A stretch of 64,000 nt of DNA from Hyphomicrobium facile (GCF_900116175.1 NZ_FPCH01000002.1:1259008-1323007); one strand, 5' to 3'; numbered from the stretch's first letter, positions 18,037 to 27,121 are shown. Made by a program: numbers and translations. The notes: generated from the sequence alone by a model not told the origin.

Positions 18037-19442
18037 GATGGGGCGGACGGCCGCCAGCCGCTCGCGCCGAAATACAAAATGTACAGATAGCTCGGGACGA
18101 CAAGCAGCGCATACGCGAGCTGGAAGTCGACGTGCTCTTTCAATAGCCCGAACGCATACGGCATCAGCGCGCCGCCGCAGATGGCCATGATCAAGAGCGC
18201 CGACCCCGTTTCGGTTTGCGCGCCGAGCCCCCGTATCGCGAGTGGAAAGATCGCGGGCCACATCATCGCATTGGCGAAGCCGAGAGCGGCGATGAATGCG
18301 ACCGAGGCGTATCCCGTCGTGAGGTAAGCGCCAATCGTCAGCACGACGCCCAGCGCCGCCGAGACGGCGAGATACGTTTGCTGCGAGAAGACGCGCGGAA
18401 TGACGAGCAGACCGGCGACATAGCCGACAAGCATCGCGAAGAGCGTGCACGAGGTGAACAGTCGCGTTGCGTCGAGCGGCAGTCCGAAGCCCGCTCCATA
18501 GAGACCGATCGCGTCGGCTGCCATCACCTCGACGCCGACGTAGAGGAAGAGGCAGAGCACGCCGAGCCAGAGGTGCGGAAACGCGAATATGCCCGATGCC
18601 GGATGCTCGTCGATGTGATCACGGCCGTCGGCGGGCGTGGTTCTGAGATCGGGCAACCCTGAGCTTACGATCCATATGCCGAGCATCGCGAGCAATGCCG
18701 CCATCAGCATGTAGGGCGCGTGCACGCGGGCGGCGAAAGCATCGAGCATTGCTTCGCGGGCCTCAGCGGTTGGTGTGGTCGCCACGTCAGCCTCGAAGCT
18801 ATCGACGCCCTTCAGCACCAGCGCCGCGAACACGAAGGGTGCGAGAAAGCCCGCGAACTTGTGACAGATGCCCATGAGAGCGACGCGGCGCGCGGCTGTC
18901 TCATGCGGGCCGAGGATGCACACGTAGGGGTTGGACGCCGTCTGCAGAAGCGACAGCCCGGCTCCTATGACGAAGAGGCCCGCGAGCGCGCCGGAATATT
19001 GGCGCATCGTCGTGAACTCGCCGAATAGGACCGAGCCGATGGCCATCACGAAGAGACCGATCGCCATGCCTTGCTTCATGCCCGTTCGACGCAAAATTGC
19101 GGACGCGGGCAGCGCCAGGAAGAAATACGAGAGATAGAACGCCATCGGCACGAGGAAGGCGTTCACGTCGTCGAGGTTGAACGCGAGCTTGACAAAGGTG
19201 ATCAACGGCCCGTTGAGCCACGTCACAAAGCCGAAGATGAAGAAAAGCACGCCGATGGCGATGACGCCGCCCGTTTCGTCCGCTGGGGTCCGAAGGCTCT
19301 GTGAGCTCAACGCAGGCTCTGGCAACGGCTTAATCCTAAGTCGGACCAATCTGGAAACCACGAGTACTGTCGAATTCCCCCGGAAATCGTCGCCCGGACG
19401 ACATGGCGGCGACGCCCGGTCGCAGGCAAAGCCTACCTGCAC
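18033..19442 (-). CDS. Sugar MFS transporter, FHS (FucP/GluP) family
   Basis: About twelve hydrophobic segments and the motif layout (GVLFFIFGFVTWLNGPLI in helix 1, ALPASAILRRTGMKQGMAIGL between helices 2 and 3, LLQTASNPYV in helix 4) place it in the fucose/glucose:H+ symporter family. The start is unsure: the frame opens at 19442, but the first 27 residues look non-conserved and GTG 19361 is a good alternative. The sugar (fucose, glucose/galactose or N-acetylglucosamine) cannot be assigned. No sugar catabolic genes are adjacent. Confidence 0.87.
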   Translation of the reverse strand: MQVGFACDRASPPCRPGDDFRGNSTVLVVSRLVRLRIKPLPEPALSSQSLRTPADETGGVIAIGVLFFIFGFVTWLNGPLITFVKLAFNLDDVNAFLVPMAFYLSYFFLALPASAILRRTGMKQGMAIGLFVMAIGSVLFGEFTTMRQYSGALAGLFVIGAGLSLLQTASNPYVCILGPHETAARRVALMGICHKFAGFLAPFVFAALVLKGVDSFEADVATTPTAEAREAMLDAFAARVHAPYMLMAALLAMLGIWIVSSGLPDLRTTPADGRDHIDEHPASGIFAFPHLWLGVLCLFLYVGVEVMAADAIGLYGAGFGLPLDATRLFTSCTLFAMLVGYVAGLLVIPRVFSQQTYLAVSAALGVVLTIGAYLTTGYASVAFIAALGFANAMMWPAIFPLAIRGLGAQTETGSALLIMAICGGALMPYAFGLLKEHVDFQLAYALLVVPSYLYILYFGASGWRPSAPS

Positions 19443-19519
19443 ACCGCGAATTTACTCAGATTATTTTGATTCCTCTCGCCCCGCGTACTATGTCCAAGGT
19501 GCAAAAAGGGTGCTTGACG

Positions 19520-19531
19520 AAAGTATACTTT
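19520..19531. promoter_or_regulatory. Perfect 12-bp palindrome upstream of bfd, possible operator
   Basis: AAAGTATACTTT is a perfect palindrome about 80 bp upstream of the bfd start. It directly follows TTGACG (19514-19519), which looks like a -35 hexamer. Its binding protein is unknown. Confidence 0.35.
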
Positions 19532-19609
19532 TTTGACCAACTAACGCCAGATAACACCTACTGGGTGTCCGATGCCGGGGCCTTGAACCCCGTTTGATTG
19601 GAGCCGAAA

Positions 19610-19945
19610 TTGATCGTCTGCTCGTGCGCCGTAATATCTGACCGCGATATCGATATCGCCGTCTCCGAAATCATGAGCGCGGGCCCCGGCCTTTTGCCGA
19701 CGCCAGGCGTTGTATTCCGGCACCTCAACAAAAAGATGAACTGCTGCACGTGTGCGCCTGTAACGGTCGCGGTCATTTATGAGGCCATGGACCGCTTAGA
19801 GAAGACGACACGCGTTTGTCCGTTCGTTCTCGCTGAAGCACGCGCGAAACTCATCCGCATCGAAGAACGCCGGATGCAGCGCCAGAACCGCATCAATGCG
19901 GAAATCGCTCGGCGGGGCCGGCAGCCACGTCGCGCCATCGCGTAG
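19610..19945 (+). CDS. bfd: Bacterioferritin-associated ferredoxin-like [2Fe-2S] protein
   Basis: The small protein (111 residues from TTG 19610) has the BFD four-cysteine pattern: CSC near the N-terminus and MNCCTCAP about 42 residues later. Bfd donates electrons to bacterioferritin to release stored iron, and the bfr gene follows on the same strand. TTG 19610 was chosen because GGAG lies 6 nt upstream. An in-frame TTG at 19598 is possible. The basic C-terminal tail (RIEERRMQRQNRIN and on) is longer than in enteric Bfd. Confidence 0.8.
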   Translation: MIVCSCAVISDRDIDIAVSEIMSAGPGLLPTPGVVFRHLNKKMNCCTCAPVTVAVIYEAMDRLEKTTRVCPFVLAEARAKLIRIEERRMQRQNRINAEIARRGRQPRRAIA

Positions 19946-19972
19946 GACTCTGAAAAACTTTATCTATTCATC

Positions 19973-19992
19973 TTCCGCCTAACTTGGCGGAA
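19973..19992. other. Stem-loop between bfd and bfr
   Basis: TTCCGCC and GGCGGAA form a perfect 7-bp stem around a 6-nt loop, 28 bp after the bfd stop. There is no T-run, so it may attenuate read-through or protect the bfd transcript end rather than terminate fully. Confidence 0.4.
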
Positions 19993-20032
19993 AGCCTCTA
20001 GTTAAGCCCGCTCTAATCCGCTACTTGTCTAC

Positions 20033-20049
20033 TTTAGAATGCTTCTGGA
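20033..20049. promoter_or_regulatory. Candidate ICE box (Irr binding site) upstream of bfr
   Basis: TTTAGAA-tgc-TTCTGGA matches the rhizobial ICE consensus TTTAGAA-N3-TTCTAAA at 12 of 14 defined bases, with the left half perfect. It lies 41 bp before the bfr start, a suitable place for Irr to repress iron storage under iron limitation. The consensus is quoted from memory. Confidence 0.5.
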
Positions 20050-20090
20050 CTTCGAGGCCAGGAGTGTGAGGCAGATTTTTGGAGCGGCAC

Positions 20091-20576
20091 ATGAAGGGCA
20101 ACGACGAAGTCATCACCCGGTTGAACGAGGCACTGAAACTCGAACTGGGTGCTGTAAACCAATATTGGTTGCACTTCCGGCTTCTCGATAACTGGGGCTA
20201 CAAAAAGCTCGCCAAGAAAGAGCGCAAAGAATCCATCGAGGAAATGCACCATGCCGATCGGCTGATCGATCGCATCATCTTCCTCGAAGGTCATCCGAAC
20301 CTGCAGTACGTCGCGCCGCTGATGATCGGCGAGAACATCAAGGAAGTTCTCGAGTGCGATCTCAAAGGTGAGAACATCGCCCGCGACTACTATAAGACGT
20401 CGCGCGAGATTTGCTTCAACCTTGGCGATTACGTGTCGATGATGTTGTTCGACGAACTGCTGAAGGACGAGGAGAGCCACATCGATTTCCTCGAGACGCA
20501 GCTCGAGCTTCTGAATTCGATCGGCGTCGCGCTTTACAGCCAGCTCAATGCCGAGAGCGGCGACGAGTCGGAGTGA
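20091..20576 (+). CDS. bfr: Bacterioferritin
   Basis: The 161-residue ferritin-like protein starts at ATG 20091, with GGAG 7 nt upstream. Diiron ligands are visible in [26 protein letters not shown] and [14 protein letters not shown] Met in the IIFLEGHPN region fits the haem ligand position expected for bacterioferritin. It stores ferric iron in a 24-mer shell. It pairs with the upstream bfd gene and with a candidate Irr box, indicating iron control. Confidence 0.94.
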   Translation: MKGNDEVITRLNEALKLELGAVNQYWLHFRLLDNWGYKKLAKKERKESIEEMHHADRLIDRIIFLEGHPNLQYVAPLMIGENIKEVLECDLKGENIARDYYKTSREICFNLGDYVSMMLFDELLKDEESHIDFLETQLELLNSIGVALYSQLNAESGDESE

Positions 20577-20590
20577 TTGGATTGTATTTG

Positions 20591-20700
20591 ATGTCATCCT
20601 CGGGCTTGTCCCGAGGATCCATCGATCCACCAGTCCCGTAGCGAAATGGATCCTCGGCCTAAAGCCGAGGATGACAAATATCCCTTAGGCCGAGGATGAA
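20591..20700. repeat. Composite palindromic repeat (paired inverted hairpins)
   Basis: ATCCTCGGG-cttgt-CCCGAGGAT (20595-20617) and ATCCTCGGC-ctaaa-GCCGAGGAT (20650-20672) are two hairpins in inverted order. The whole unit runs from GTCATCCTCGG to CCGAGGATGAC, and a third partial arm lies near 20686. It occupies the space between bfr and mutL and could also serve as a transcription end for both convergent genes. One related hairpin lies at 45.03 kb. Confidence 0.8.
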
Positions 20701-20727
20701 AAACATCCTACGCGGGGCCTAGGGGCT

Positions 20728-22560
20728 TTACCTCCGCCCGAACAGGCGCTCGATGTCGGTAAGCTTCAGCGCCACGTATGTCGGGCGGCCGTGGTTGCAC
20801 TGGCCCGAATAGGGCGTCGCCTCCATCTGGCGCAGCAGCGCGTTCATCTCTTCCACCGTCAGCCTGCGTCCCGAGCGGACGCTCCCGTGGCAAGCCATGC
20901 GTGACGCCACGCTGTCGAGGCGGTCCTTCAGCGCCCGCGCCGTGCCGTCGCTGCGAAGCTCCGCTGCGAGATCCTTGACGAGACCTTCGACGTCCGTTTC
21001 GCCGAGGAGTGCCGGAACCTCGCGAACTGCGACCGCACCTTCCCCAAAGCTTTCGATCACGAGGCCAAGCTCCGTCAGCTCGTCGCTGCGCGCGACGAGC
21101 GTGACCGCGTCATCATCGTCGAGTTCGACAATGGCCGGGATCAGAAGTCCTTGCCGCGCGACGCCGCCATCGGCGAGCGCCGCCTTGAGCTTCTCGTAGA
21201 CGAGGCGTTCGTGCGCCGCGTGCTGATCGACGATAACAAGGCCGTCACGCGTCTGGGCAACGATATAGTTTTCGTGGACTTGTGCTCTGACGGCGCCGAG
21301 CGGCTTGTCGACGGTCTCGCCCGCCGCCGGCTCGGCAAACGTTCGCGCGTCCGCGCTCGGTGCATCGAACACGGCAAACGGCGTCTGCGCACCTTCCGCA
21401 AAGCCCGTTCCTGACAAGGCTGGCGCGGGGCGCGGCGGCGCCCATTGGTAAGCGGCGTCCGATGAAGGTGGCGGAGACATTGCCGCGCTCGGCAAGATGC
21501 CTGCTGCAAAGCTTTCGACCGTCAGCACACCGCCTTGCGCGGACGCTCTATGACCGGCTGTCGCGAGGGCATCGGAAAGCGCCCGCACCATCAGCGCGCG
21601 TACGCGCCCGGCGTCGCGAAACCGAACCTCCGCCTTGGCGGGATGGACGTTCACGTCGACGTCTGACGGCGCGACATCGAGAAACAGCGCGAGAAGCGGT
21701 GAGCGGCCACGCGGGATGAGATCGCCGTAAGCGGCGCGGACGGCGCCTATCAGTAGCTTGTCCTTCACCGGACGGCCATTGACGAAAAGGAACTGCTGCG
21801 TGCTGTCCTGCCGGTGAAGCGTCGGCAGCCCGGCGAAGCCGAACACGCGCATCGGCGCGGACGCTCCGCTTCCTGCACCCGATACTTCGAGCGCATCATC
21901 CATGAACTCGCGCCCCATAATGGCGCCGATGCGTTCGAGCCACGCGGCGGAGGAGCGATCGCCGCGCGCGAATACCGCCGGCTTCTTTTCGCCCGTCTGC
22001 AACGTAAAGCCGATATCGGGGTGGGCCATCGCGAGGCGGCGCACGACGTCTGTCACCGCCATGGCTTCGGCGCGTTCAGACTTCAGGAATTTGAGGCGGG
22101 CGGGGGTCGCGGAAAAAAGATCGCGCACTTCGACGACCGTGCCGCGATTGACGGCGGCCGGGCCGACCGGTGCTTTCGATCCGCGTGTGACGGTGACGGC
22201 CGCGCCCTGGTTCGCATCCGCAGGCCGCGACCGGATTTCGAGGCGGGCGATGGAGCCGATGGACGGCAGGGCTTCGCCGCGGAAGCCGAGACAGCGAATG
22301 TCGAAGAGATCTTCTTCATCGAGCTTCGAGGTTGCGTGACGCTCGACGGCGAGGACGAGATCGTCCGGCGTCATGCCGGAGCCGTCGTCCGTCACGCGGA
22401 TGAGCGACAGGCCACCGCCCGAGATAACGATCTCGATCTGCGTCGCGCCGGCGTCTATCGCGTTTTCGACGAGTTCCTTGACGACGCTCGCCGGACGTTC
22501 AACGACTTCGCCCGCCGCGATGCGGTTGACCGTCTCTGGCGAAAGCTGCCGGATCGCCAC
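20728..22560 (-). CDS. mutL: DNA mismatch repair protein MutL
   Basis: The 610-residue protein has the GHKL ATPase motifs ELVENAIDAGAT, DDGSGM and GFRGEALPSIGSI in the N-terminal third and a C-terminal dimerisation domain. The C-terminal domain holds the endonuclease motif DQHAAHERLVYE, plus ACHGSVR and the C-terminal CNHGRP. So this MutL should nick DNA itself, as expected in bacteria without MutH-directed strand discrimination. The middle is a Pro/Ala-rich linker. It lies 24 bp downstream of pgi on the same strand. Confidence 0.96.
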   Translation of the reverse strand: MAIRQLSPETVNRIAAGEVVERPASVVKELVENAIDAGATQIEIVISGGGLSLIRVTDDGSGMTPDDLVLAVERHATSKLDEEDLFDIRCLGFRGEALPSIGSIARLEIRSRPADANQGAAVTVTRGSKAPVGPAAVNRGTVVEVRDLFSATPARLKFLKSERAEAMAVTDVVRRLAMAHPDIGFTLQTGEKKPAVFARGDRSSAAWLERIGAIMGREFMDDALEVSGAGSGASAPMRVFGFAGLPTLHRQDSTQQFLFVNGRPVKDKLLIGAVRAAYGDLIPRGRSPLLALFLDVAPSDVDVNVHPAKAEVRFRDAGRVRALMVRALSDALATAGHRASAQGGVLTVESFAAGILPSAAMSPPPSSDAAYQWAPPRPAPALSGTGFAEGAQTPFAVFDAPSADARTFAEPAAGETVDKPLGAVRAQVHENYIVAQTRDGLVIVDQHAAHERLVYEKLKAALADGGVARQGLLIPAIVELDDDDAVTLVARSDELTELGLVIESFGEGAVAVREVPALLGETDVEGLVKDLAAELRSDGTARALKDRLDSVASRMACHGSVRSGRRLTVEEMNALLRQMEATPYSGQCNHGRPTYVALKLTDIERLFGRR

Positions 22561-22583
22561 CCCGTCCCCCCCACGATAAGCGC

Positions 22584-23939
22584 TTAGGCGCCTTTCGCGA
22601 GGCGCTCCTTCGTCAAGATTTTCGCAAGCTCGACGGCCGGCTGATCGAATGGATCGACGCCCAGCAGGCGGCCCGCGAGAATCGTTTCGATCATAAAGTG
22701 CATCGCCAGCGCGCCGATGGTTTTTTCGTCGAGTTTTGCAATGTCTATTGTTCGCACCGGCCGCCCGGCGCGGGCCAGCGCCTCAGGAACGGCATGCGAT
22801 TGGGCGGAGACGATATCGCCGACGGTGTGGCCGCCGAGCATATCGGCGCCAGCGATGCGCGCGAGGTCGGGATCGATTCGCGGGCCAACGCCCTGGCTCG
22901 CAACGCGAACGACCGTCAGATAATGGTCGCGCGGGCCGTCCATGAAGAGCTGCAGCTGGCTGTGCTGATCGAGCGGACCGAGTGCGCCCAACGGCGTCGT
23001 GCCTTCCCCGCCCTTGCCCAGGCTTTCCGCCCAAAGTTGTACGAACCAAGCGGCGAGGCGTCCGAGCCTGTCGGCATACGGCATCATGACGAGCGTCGAG
23101 ATGCCCTTCTCTTTCGAAAGCGCAACTGCGGTCGCGGCTCCAACGGCGGGTGCGAAGTCTTGCGGCCCACTGGATTCGAGCAGCGCATCGACGACGCCCT
23201 TGGCGCCCGCACGAATGGCGCGGGGATCGAGGCCGCGCGCGATGGCTGGCATCAGGCCGACGTTGGTCAAGCATGAGAAGCGGCCGCCGATGCCGGTGTG
23301 ATGCTCGAGCATCGGAATGGAGAACTTCGAGAACAGCGTTCTGAGGCCGTTCGCTTTGCCGGGTTTGTCGGGCTCGGTGATGCCGAGGAAGAGTTTCGGG
23401 ATCTCGGCTTCGAGACCTGCCGCTTTGACGGCTGTCAGCGCCGCGATGGCCTGCGCCAGCGTCTCCGCAGTGCCGCCGGACTTCGACGTCACGACGAAAC
23501 GCGTGGTTGGAAGATCGAGCGACTGGAGGACGCTCTGCAGCGTGCCGCCGTCGAGGTTGGCGTAGAAGCGGGTGCGGGGCCTGTTGCGCTGGCCGGGCAA
23601 AGCGACGCCAGCGATATTCCATCCCGCGAATTGGGCGAACAATTCGCCGCCGAGACTCGATCCGCCGGTTCCGAAGAACACGATCGTCTTCGCGCCCTGG
23701 CTCAGCCGCGCGTATGCCGCCTCGGCGTCCGCGATATCCTGATCTTCGTCGGCGATCCGAAGAAGCGGGAGCTTGCCGGTGCGATAGTCATCTTTCAGGG
23801 TTTCGACGTGGGGGCCGATGCGATCGAGCCATGCCGAATGCACTGAAGGCGCGAGGCCGTATTCGCCTATCGCGCCTTCGAGGCATCCTGCGATGCTCTG
23901 CTGAAACGTACGTCCGTCGTGCCGCTGCCCGTCTTGCAT
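22584..23939 (-). CDS. pgi: Glucose-6-phosphate isomerase
   Basis: The 451-residue protein has the two-SIS-domain fold of phosphoglucose isomerase: TIVFFGTGGSSLGGELFAQF near residue 90, FVVTSKSGGTAETL near 155, and LGPLDQHSQLQLFMDGPRD near 330. It interconverts glucose-6-phosphate and fructose-6-phosphate. It is shorter than the E. coli enzyme (about 550) but typical of the compact alphaproteobacterial form. A methylotroph would use it mainly for gluconeogenic and polysaccharide precursor supply. Confidence 0.92.
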   Translation of the reverse strand: MQDGQRHDGRTFQQSIAGCLEGAIGEYGLAPSVHSAWLDRIGPHVETLKDDYRTGKLPLLRIADEDQDIADAEAAYARLSQGAKTIVFFGTGGSSLGGELFAQFAGWNIAGVALPGQRNRPRTRFYANLDGGTLQSVLQSLDLPTTRFVVTSKSGGTAETLAQAIAALTAVKAAGLEAEIPKLFLGITEPDKPGKANGLRTLFSKFSIPMLEHHTGIGGRFSCLTNVGLMPAIARGLDPRAIRAGAKGVVDALLESSGPQDFAPAVGAATAVALSKEKGISTLVMMPYADRLGRLAAWFVQLWAESLGKGGEGTTPLGALGPLDQHSQLQLFMDGPRDHYLTVVRVASQGVGPRIDPDLARIAGADMLGGHTVGDIVSAQSHAVPEALARAGRPVRTIDIAKLDEKTIGALAMHFMIETILAGRLLGVDPFDQPAVELAKILTKERLAKGA

Positions 23940-24027
23940 CGCCGCTCAACGCTCCTTGGTTCAAATCCGTTCCGGCCTAGCCGATTTCAGATGGGCGGCC
24001 AAGGGCGCATCATTCCGTCCCACAGGC

Positions 24028-24116
24028 GTCATCCCCGCGCAGGCGGGGATCTATCGAAGCAGGCGTTCATAGCGAATGGTGGGCTTGGACGGATCCCGGC
24101 CTTCGGCCCAGATGAC
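24028..24116. repeat. Composite palindromic repeat, about 90 bp
   Basis: The unit opens with GTCATCCCCGC-gca-GGCGGGGATC (24028-24051) and closes with GGATCCCGGCCTTCGGCC...GATGAC (24091-24116). It is the same design as the copies at 47186-47277 and 53918-54005, with the right end degraded. It lies in the 341-bp gene-free stretch between pgi and the M16 gene. Confidence 0.75.
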
Positions 24117-24139
24117 GTTGGAGCACAGCAAACAAAATT

Positions 24140-24271
24140 GTCATCCCGGGCGAGCCCACTTGCGAGACCCGGGACCCACCTTCGTTGCCTGGGTCCCGGC
24201 TCTGCGCTCCGCTCCGGCCGGGATGACAGGGGATGGGGATGCGACGCCATCCCAGCAGTCGCCGGGATGAC
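24140..24271. repeat. Palindromic repeat of the GTCATCCCGGG type
   Basis: GTCATCCCGGG at 24140 and CCGGGATGAC ending at 24227 are inverted ends, with inner CCCGGGACCCACC and GGGTCCCGGC arms. A further partial copy, CCATCCCAGCAGTCGCCGGGATGACG, ends near 24272. Together with the repeat to its left it fills nearly the whole intergenic region. No gene is seen here. Confidence 0.75.
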
Positions 24272-24281
24272 GTTCATCGCT

Positions 24282-25709
24282 TCAGCCGCGATCGGGTGCG
24301 GCCAGGACCGGTTGGAGTGCTGCGGGCGACGCCGACTTCATGCCGGTCGGCTTGCCGACGATCGTGACGACGAGATCATCCGGCTTCAGCAGCCTCGCGG
24401 AGACCCGCTTGGCGTCCTCGACGGTCACCGCGTTGATCAGCTTGTTGCGGTTTTCGACGTAGTCCGGGCCGAAGCCTTCCTGCATCAGCCCCAAGAGTTG
24501 AGAGGCGATCTTCGAGTTCGTGTCGAAGCGCAACGCGTACGAGCCGGTGAGATAATCCTTGGCCGCCTGGAGATCCTCCTTGCTCGGACCATTCTCGGCC
24601 ATCTTCTTCAACTCGTTGCGGATGATGGTGAGGCTCTCGCCCATCGACGCGTTCTTCGTCGCGACACTGCCGACGAGAATGGACGTCTGCTGGTAGGGCT
24701 GGACGTAGGTGTAGACGGAATAAGCAAGTCCGCGTTTCTCGCGCACCTCTTCCATCAGCTTGGCGGAGAAGCCGCCGCCGCCGAGGATGTGATTGACGAC
24801 GAATGCCGTGATGAAGTCCGGATCCTTGCGCGGCATGGCGCCGAGCCCGAACACTGCGACCGACTGCGGCACGCCCATCTCGACGATCTTCTGGTTTCCG
24901 CCCTTCACAGGCTCCGTCTGTGCGACGGGGAAGAGATCGGCTTTCGCCGGCAGGGGCCCGAAGACATCGTCAATGAGCTTGCCGAGTTCGGCGGCCGTGA
25001 TGTCGCCAACGGCGACGATCTTCAGGTTGTCGCGCGCAAATGTCCGCTTGTGATAATCGAGGAGATCGTCACGCGTGATTTTCGCGACGGAGTCTACCGT
25101 GCCGTTCGACGGGCGCGCGTAGGGATGTCCGGCGAAGGCTTGCGCGTACCATTCGCGCATCGCGACCTTCTCGGGGTCCTTGTCGGCGTAGATCAGGTTG
25201 GCTGTCAGCTGCTGGCGGATGCGCTCAATAGCGTCGGTGTCGAAGCGCGGCTTCTGGACCGAAAGCTTCAGGAGCTCGACAGCCTTGTCGCGGTTCGCCG
25301 ATAGCGTCTCGAACGATCCGTAGAGCGAGTCCTTGCTGTCGTCGTAGCTCATGCGCATGGCGATATCTTCCATGCGCTCCTGATATTCCTGGGATTTGAT
25401 GTCGCCAGCGCCCTCATCCATCATCGCGGTGAGGAAGTTGGCGAGGCCGGGCTTGCCCGGCGGGTCCTGGCTGTTGCCGCCGTCGAAGGCATACCGCAGA
25501 GAAATCAGCGGAACGCTGTGCTCTTCGACGAGCCAGGCTTCGATTCCACCGGGGGATTTTATCTGCTGTATGTTCATTGCGGCTGCTTGGTGACTGACGG
25601 ATGCGGTGAACAACAAAGCCAGAGCGGGAAGAGCCAAGGCTATGTTGGGGCGGACTGCCTTGCGAACAAGCGCAGCCGCCGCACGATAAGAACCTATCAT
25701 CAATGTCAC
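24282..25709 (-). CDS. M16 family peptidase-like protein, subunit without the zinc-binding motif
   Basis: The 475-residue protein has a signal peptide (hydrophobic core near residues 24-38, then QAAAMNIQQI) and the two M16 domains. At the place of the HxxEH zinc motif it has LANFLTAMMDEGA, so the metal ligands are lost. M16B peptidases often work as pairs in which one subunit is active and the other, like this, contributes an Arg/Tyr-bearing domain. The C-terminal half contains FVVNHILGGGGFSAKLMEEVREKRGLAYS, typical of the family. Its ATG overlaps the stop of the active partner by 4 nt. Confidence 0.9.
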   Translation of the reverse strand: MTLMIGSYRAAAALVRKAVRPNIALALPALALLFTASVSHQAAAMNIQQIKSPGGIEAWLVEEHSVPLISLRYAFDGGNSQDPPGKPGLANFLTAMMDEGAGDIKSQEYQERMEDIAMRMSYDDSKDSLYGSFETLSANRDKAVELLKLSVQKPRFDTDAIERIRQQLTANLIYADKDPEKVAMREWYAQAFAGHPYARPSNGTVDSVAKITRDDLLDYHKRTFARDNLKIVAVGDITAAELGKLIDDVFGPLPAKADLFPVAQTEPVKGGNQKIVEMGVPQSVAVFGLGAMPRKDPDFITAFVVNHILGGGGFSAKLMEEVREKRGLAYSVYTYVQPYQQTSILVGSVATKNASMGESLTIIRNELKKMAENGPSKEDLQAAKDYLTGSYALRFDTNSKIASQLLGLMQEGFGPDYVENRNKLINAVTVEDAKRVSARLLKPDDLVVTIVGKPTGMKSASPAALQPVLAAPDRG

Positions 25710-27121
25710 CTCAATTCGCCGGACGGTGATGGGGCGGAAAGATCTTCGACTTGCGCTACACCCGACTGATCGGGAACGAGATAACCAGTAACGGAATCAT
25801 TGGGATCGAGATATTTGGCGGCGACCTTCTTGACGTCGTTCGCCGTCACCTTCGAGATATTGGCGGGCCAAGCCTCGACGTCCGCTACAGTGCGGCCGAC
25901 GGCGAGATTCCAACCGTAGCGGCGCGCCAGCGTCGCCTGGTTGTCGCTATCGTAGACGTAGTCGGCCAGATAGCTGTTCTTGGCGCGGGTCAATTCCTGT
26001 TCCGTCACGCCGTTCTTCACGATGTCGGCCAGAACCTCGTCGGAGGCAGCCTCGACCTTCTCGAGCGGCACGCCGTCGGCTGCGACCGCGTAGAGCGAGA
26101 TCGTTCCGCCATCGAGGCCGTAGCCGGAGAAGTCGCCACCGGCGCTCGAGGCGAGCTTCGATTCGACGACGAGCTTCTTGTAGAGGCGGCTCGTCGATCC
26201 GGAACCGGCGATCTTCATCAGGATATCGAGCGCTTCGGCTTCGCCGGGCTTGGCCGTGACGTAGCTCGGCGCCTGATAGTAGCGCTGGAACGAATAGTTG
26301 CCGGCGCGGGGATCCTTCAGCGTCAACCGGCGCGCCACGAGCTGCGGCGGGTCGGCCGGACGGTTACGAGTGGTGGTAACGGTCGGGTTCGAAGGAATCT
26401 TGCCGTACGTTTCGTCGGCGAGCTTCTTCACTTCATCGACTGTCACATCGCCCGATACGACGAGAATGGCGTTATTCGGCGCATAGTAGTGCTTGTAGAA
26501 ATCGAGCGCGTTCTGGCGCGAGAGCTTTGCCATCTCGTGGTACCAGCCGATCACCGGCTTGCCGTACGGATGGTTCAGGTAGAGCGCCGCATTCATCTGC
26601 TCATCGAGGATTGATGACGGGTTGTTCTCGATGCGCGAACGGCGTTCCTCGAGAATGACGTCGCGCTCGGTCAGAACTTCCTTCTCGTCGAGACGAAGAT
26701 TGACCATGCGGTCGGCTTCCATCTCCATCATCTTGCCGAGGCGGTCCTTGGCGACGCGCTGAAAGTACGCCGTCGCATCGTTGCCGGTGAAGGCGTTGTC
26801 CTGGCCACCGAGCCGGCCGACGATCTTGGAGAACTCGCCGACGGGAATCTTGTCGGTCGACTTGAACATCAGATGCTCAAGGAAATGCGCGATGCCGGAG
26901 GTTCCGCGCACCTCGTCGGCCGCGCCAACCCTGTACCAGACCATGTGGGTCACGACGGGCGACCGGTGATCGGGAATGACGACGACATCCATGCCGTTCG
27001 ACAGTTTGAACTCGGCGGCGCGGGTGGCGCCGTCGGCGGCGTGAGCTTGTGGATTCACTGCGAGCATGAGCACTGCCAATGAGGTTAAGAGGCTAGACCG
27101 GAAGCACGTCGCGAGACGCAT
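25706..27121 (-). CDS. M16 family zinc metallopeptidase, active subunit
   Basis: The 471-residue periplasmic protein has a signal peptide (cleavage near AHA) and the inverted zinc motif in GIAHFLEHLMFKST, with the downstream Glu in EMEADRMVNLRLDE. It should cleave peptides in a clam-shell chamber shared with the next gene's product. The substrate is unknown; roles in clearing signal or misfolded peptides are possible. The 4-nt overlap with its partner implies a single translationally coupled pair. The 250 bp upstream contains no gene and probably the promoter. Confidence 0.93.
   Translation of the reverse strand: MRLATCFRSSLLTSLAVLMLAVNPQAHAADGATRAAEFKLSNGMDVVVIPDHRSPVVTHMVWYRVGAADEVRGTSGIAHFLEHLMFKSTDKIPVGEFSKIVGRLGGQDNAFTGNDATAYFQRVAKDRLGKMMEMEADRMVNLRLDEKEVLTERDVILEERRSRIENNPSSILDEQMNAALYLNHPYGKPVIGWYHEMAKLSRQNALDFYKHYYAPNNAILVVSGDVTVDEVKKLADETYGKIPSNPTVTTTRNRPADPPQLVARRLTLKDPRAGNYSFQRYYQAPSYVTAKPGEAEALDILMKIAGSGSTSRLYKKLVVESKLASSAGGDFSGYGLDGGTISLYAVAADGVPLEKVEAASDEVLADIVKNGVTEQELTRAKNSYLADYVYDSDNQATLARRYGWNLAVGRTVADVEAWPANISKVTANDVKKVAAKYLDPNDSVTGYLVPDQSGVAQVEDLSAPSPSGELR

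Noticed and set aside
23919..25304. 461-residue frame crossing the repeat region and antisense to the M16 gene
   Set aside because: It begins in pgi and runs through palindromic repeats; no recognisable protein.
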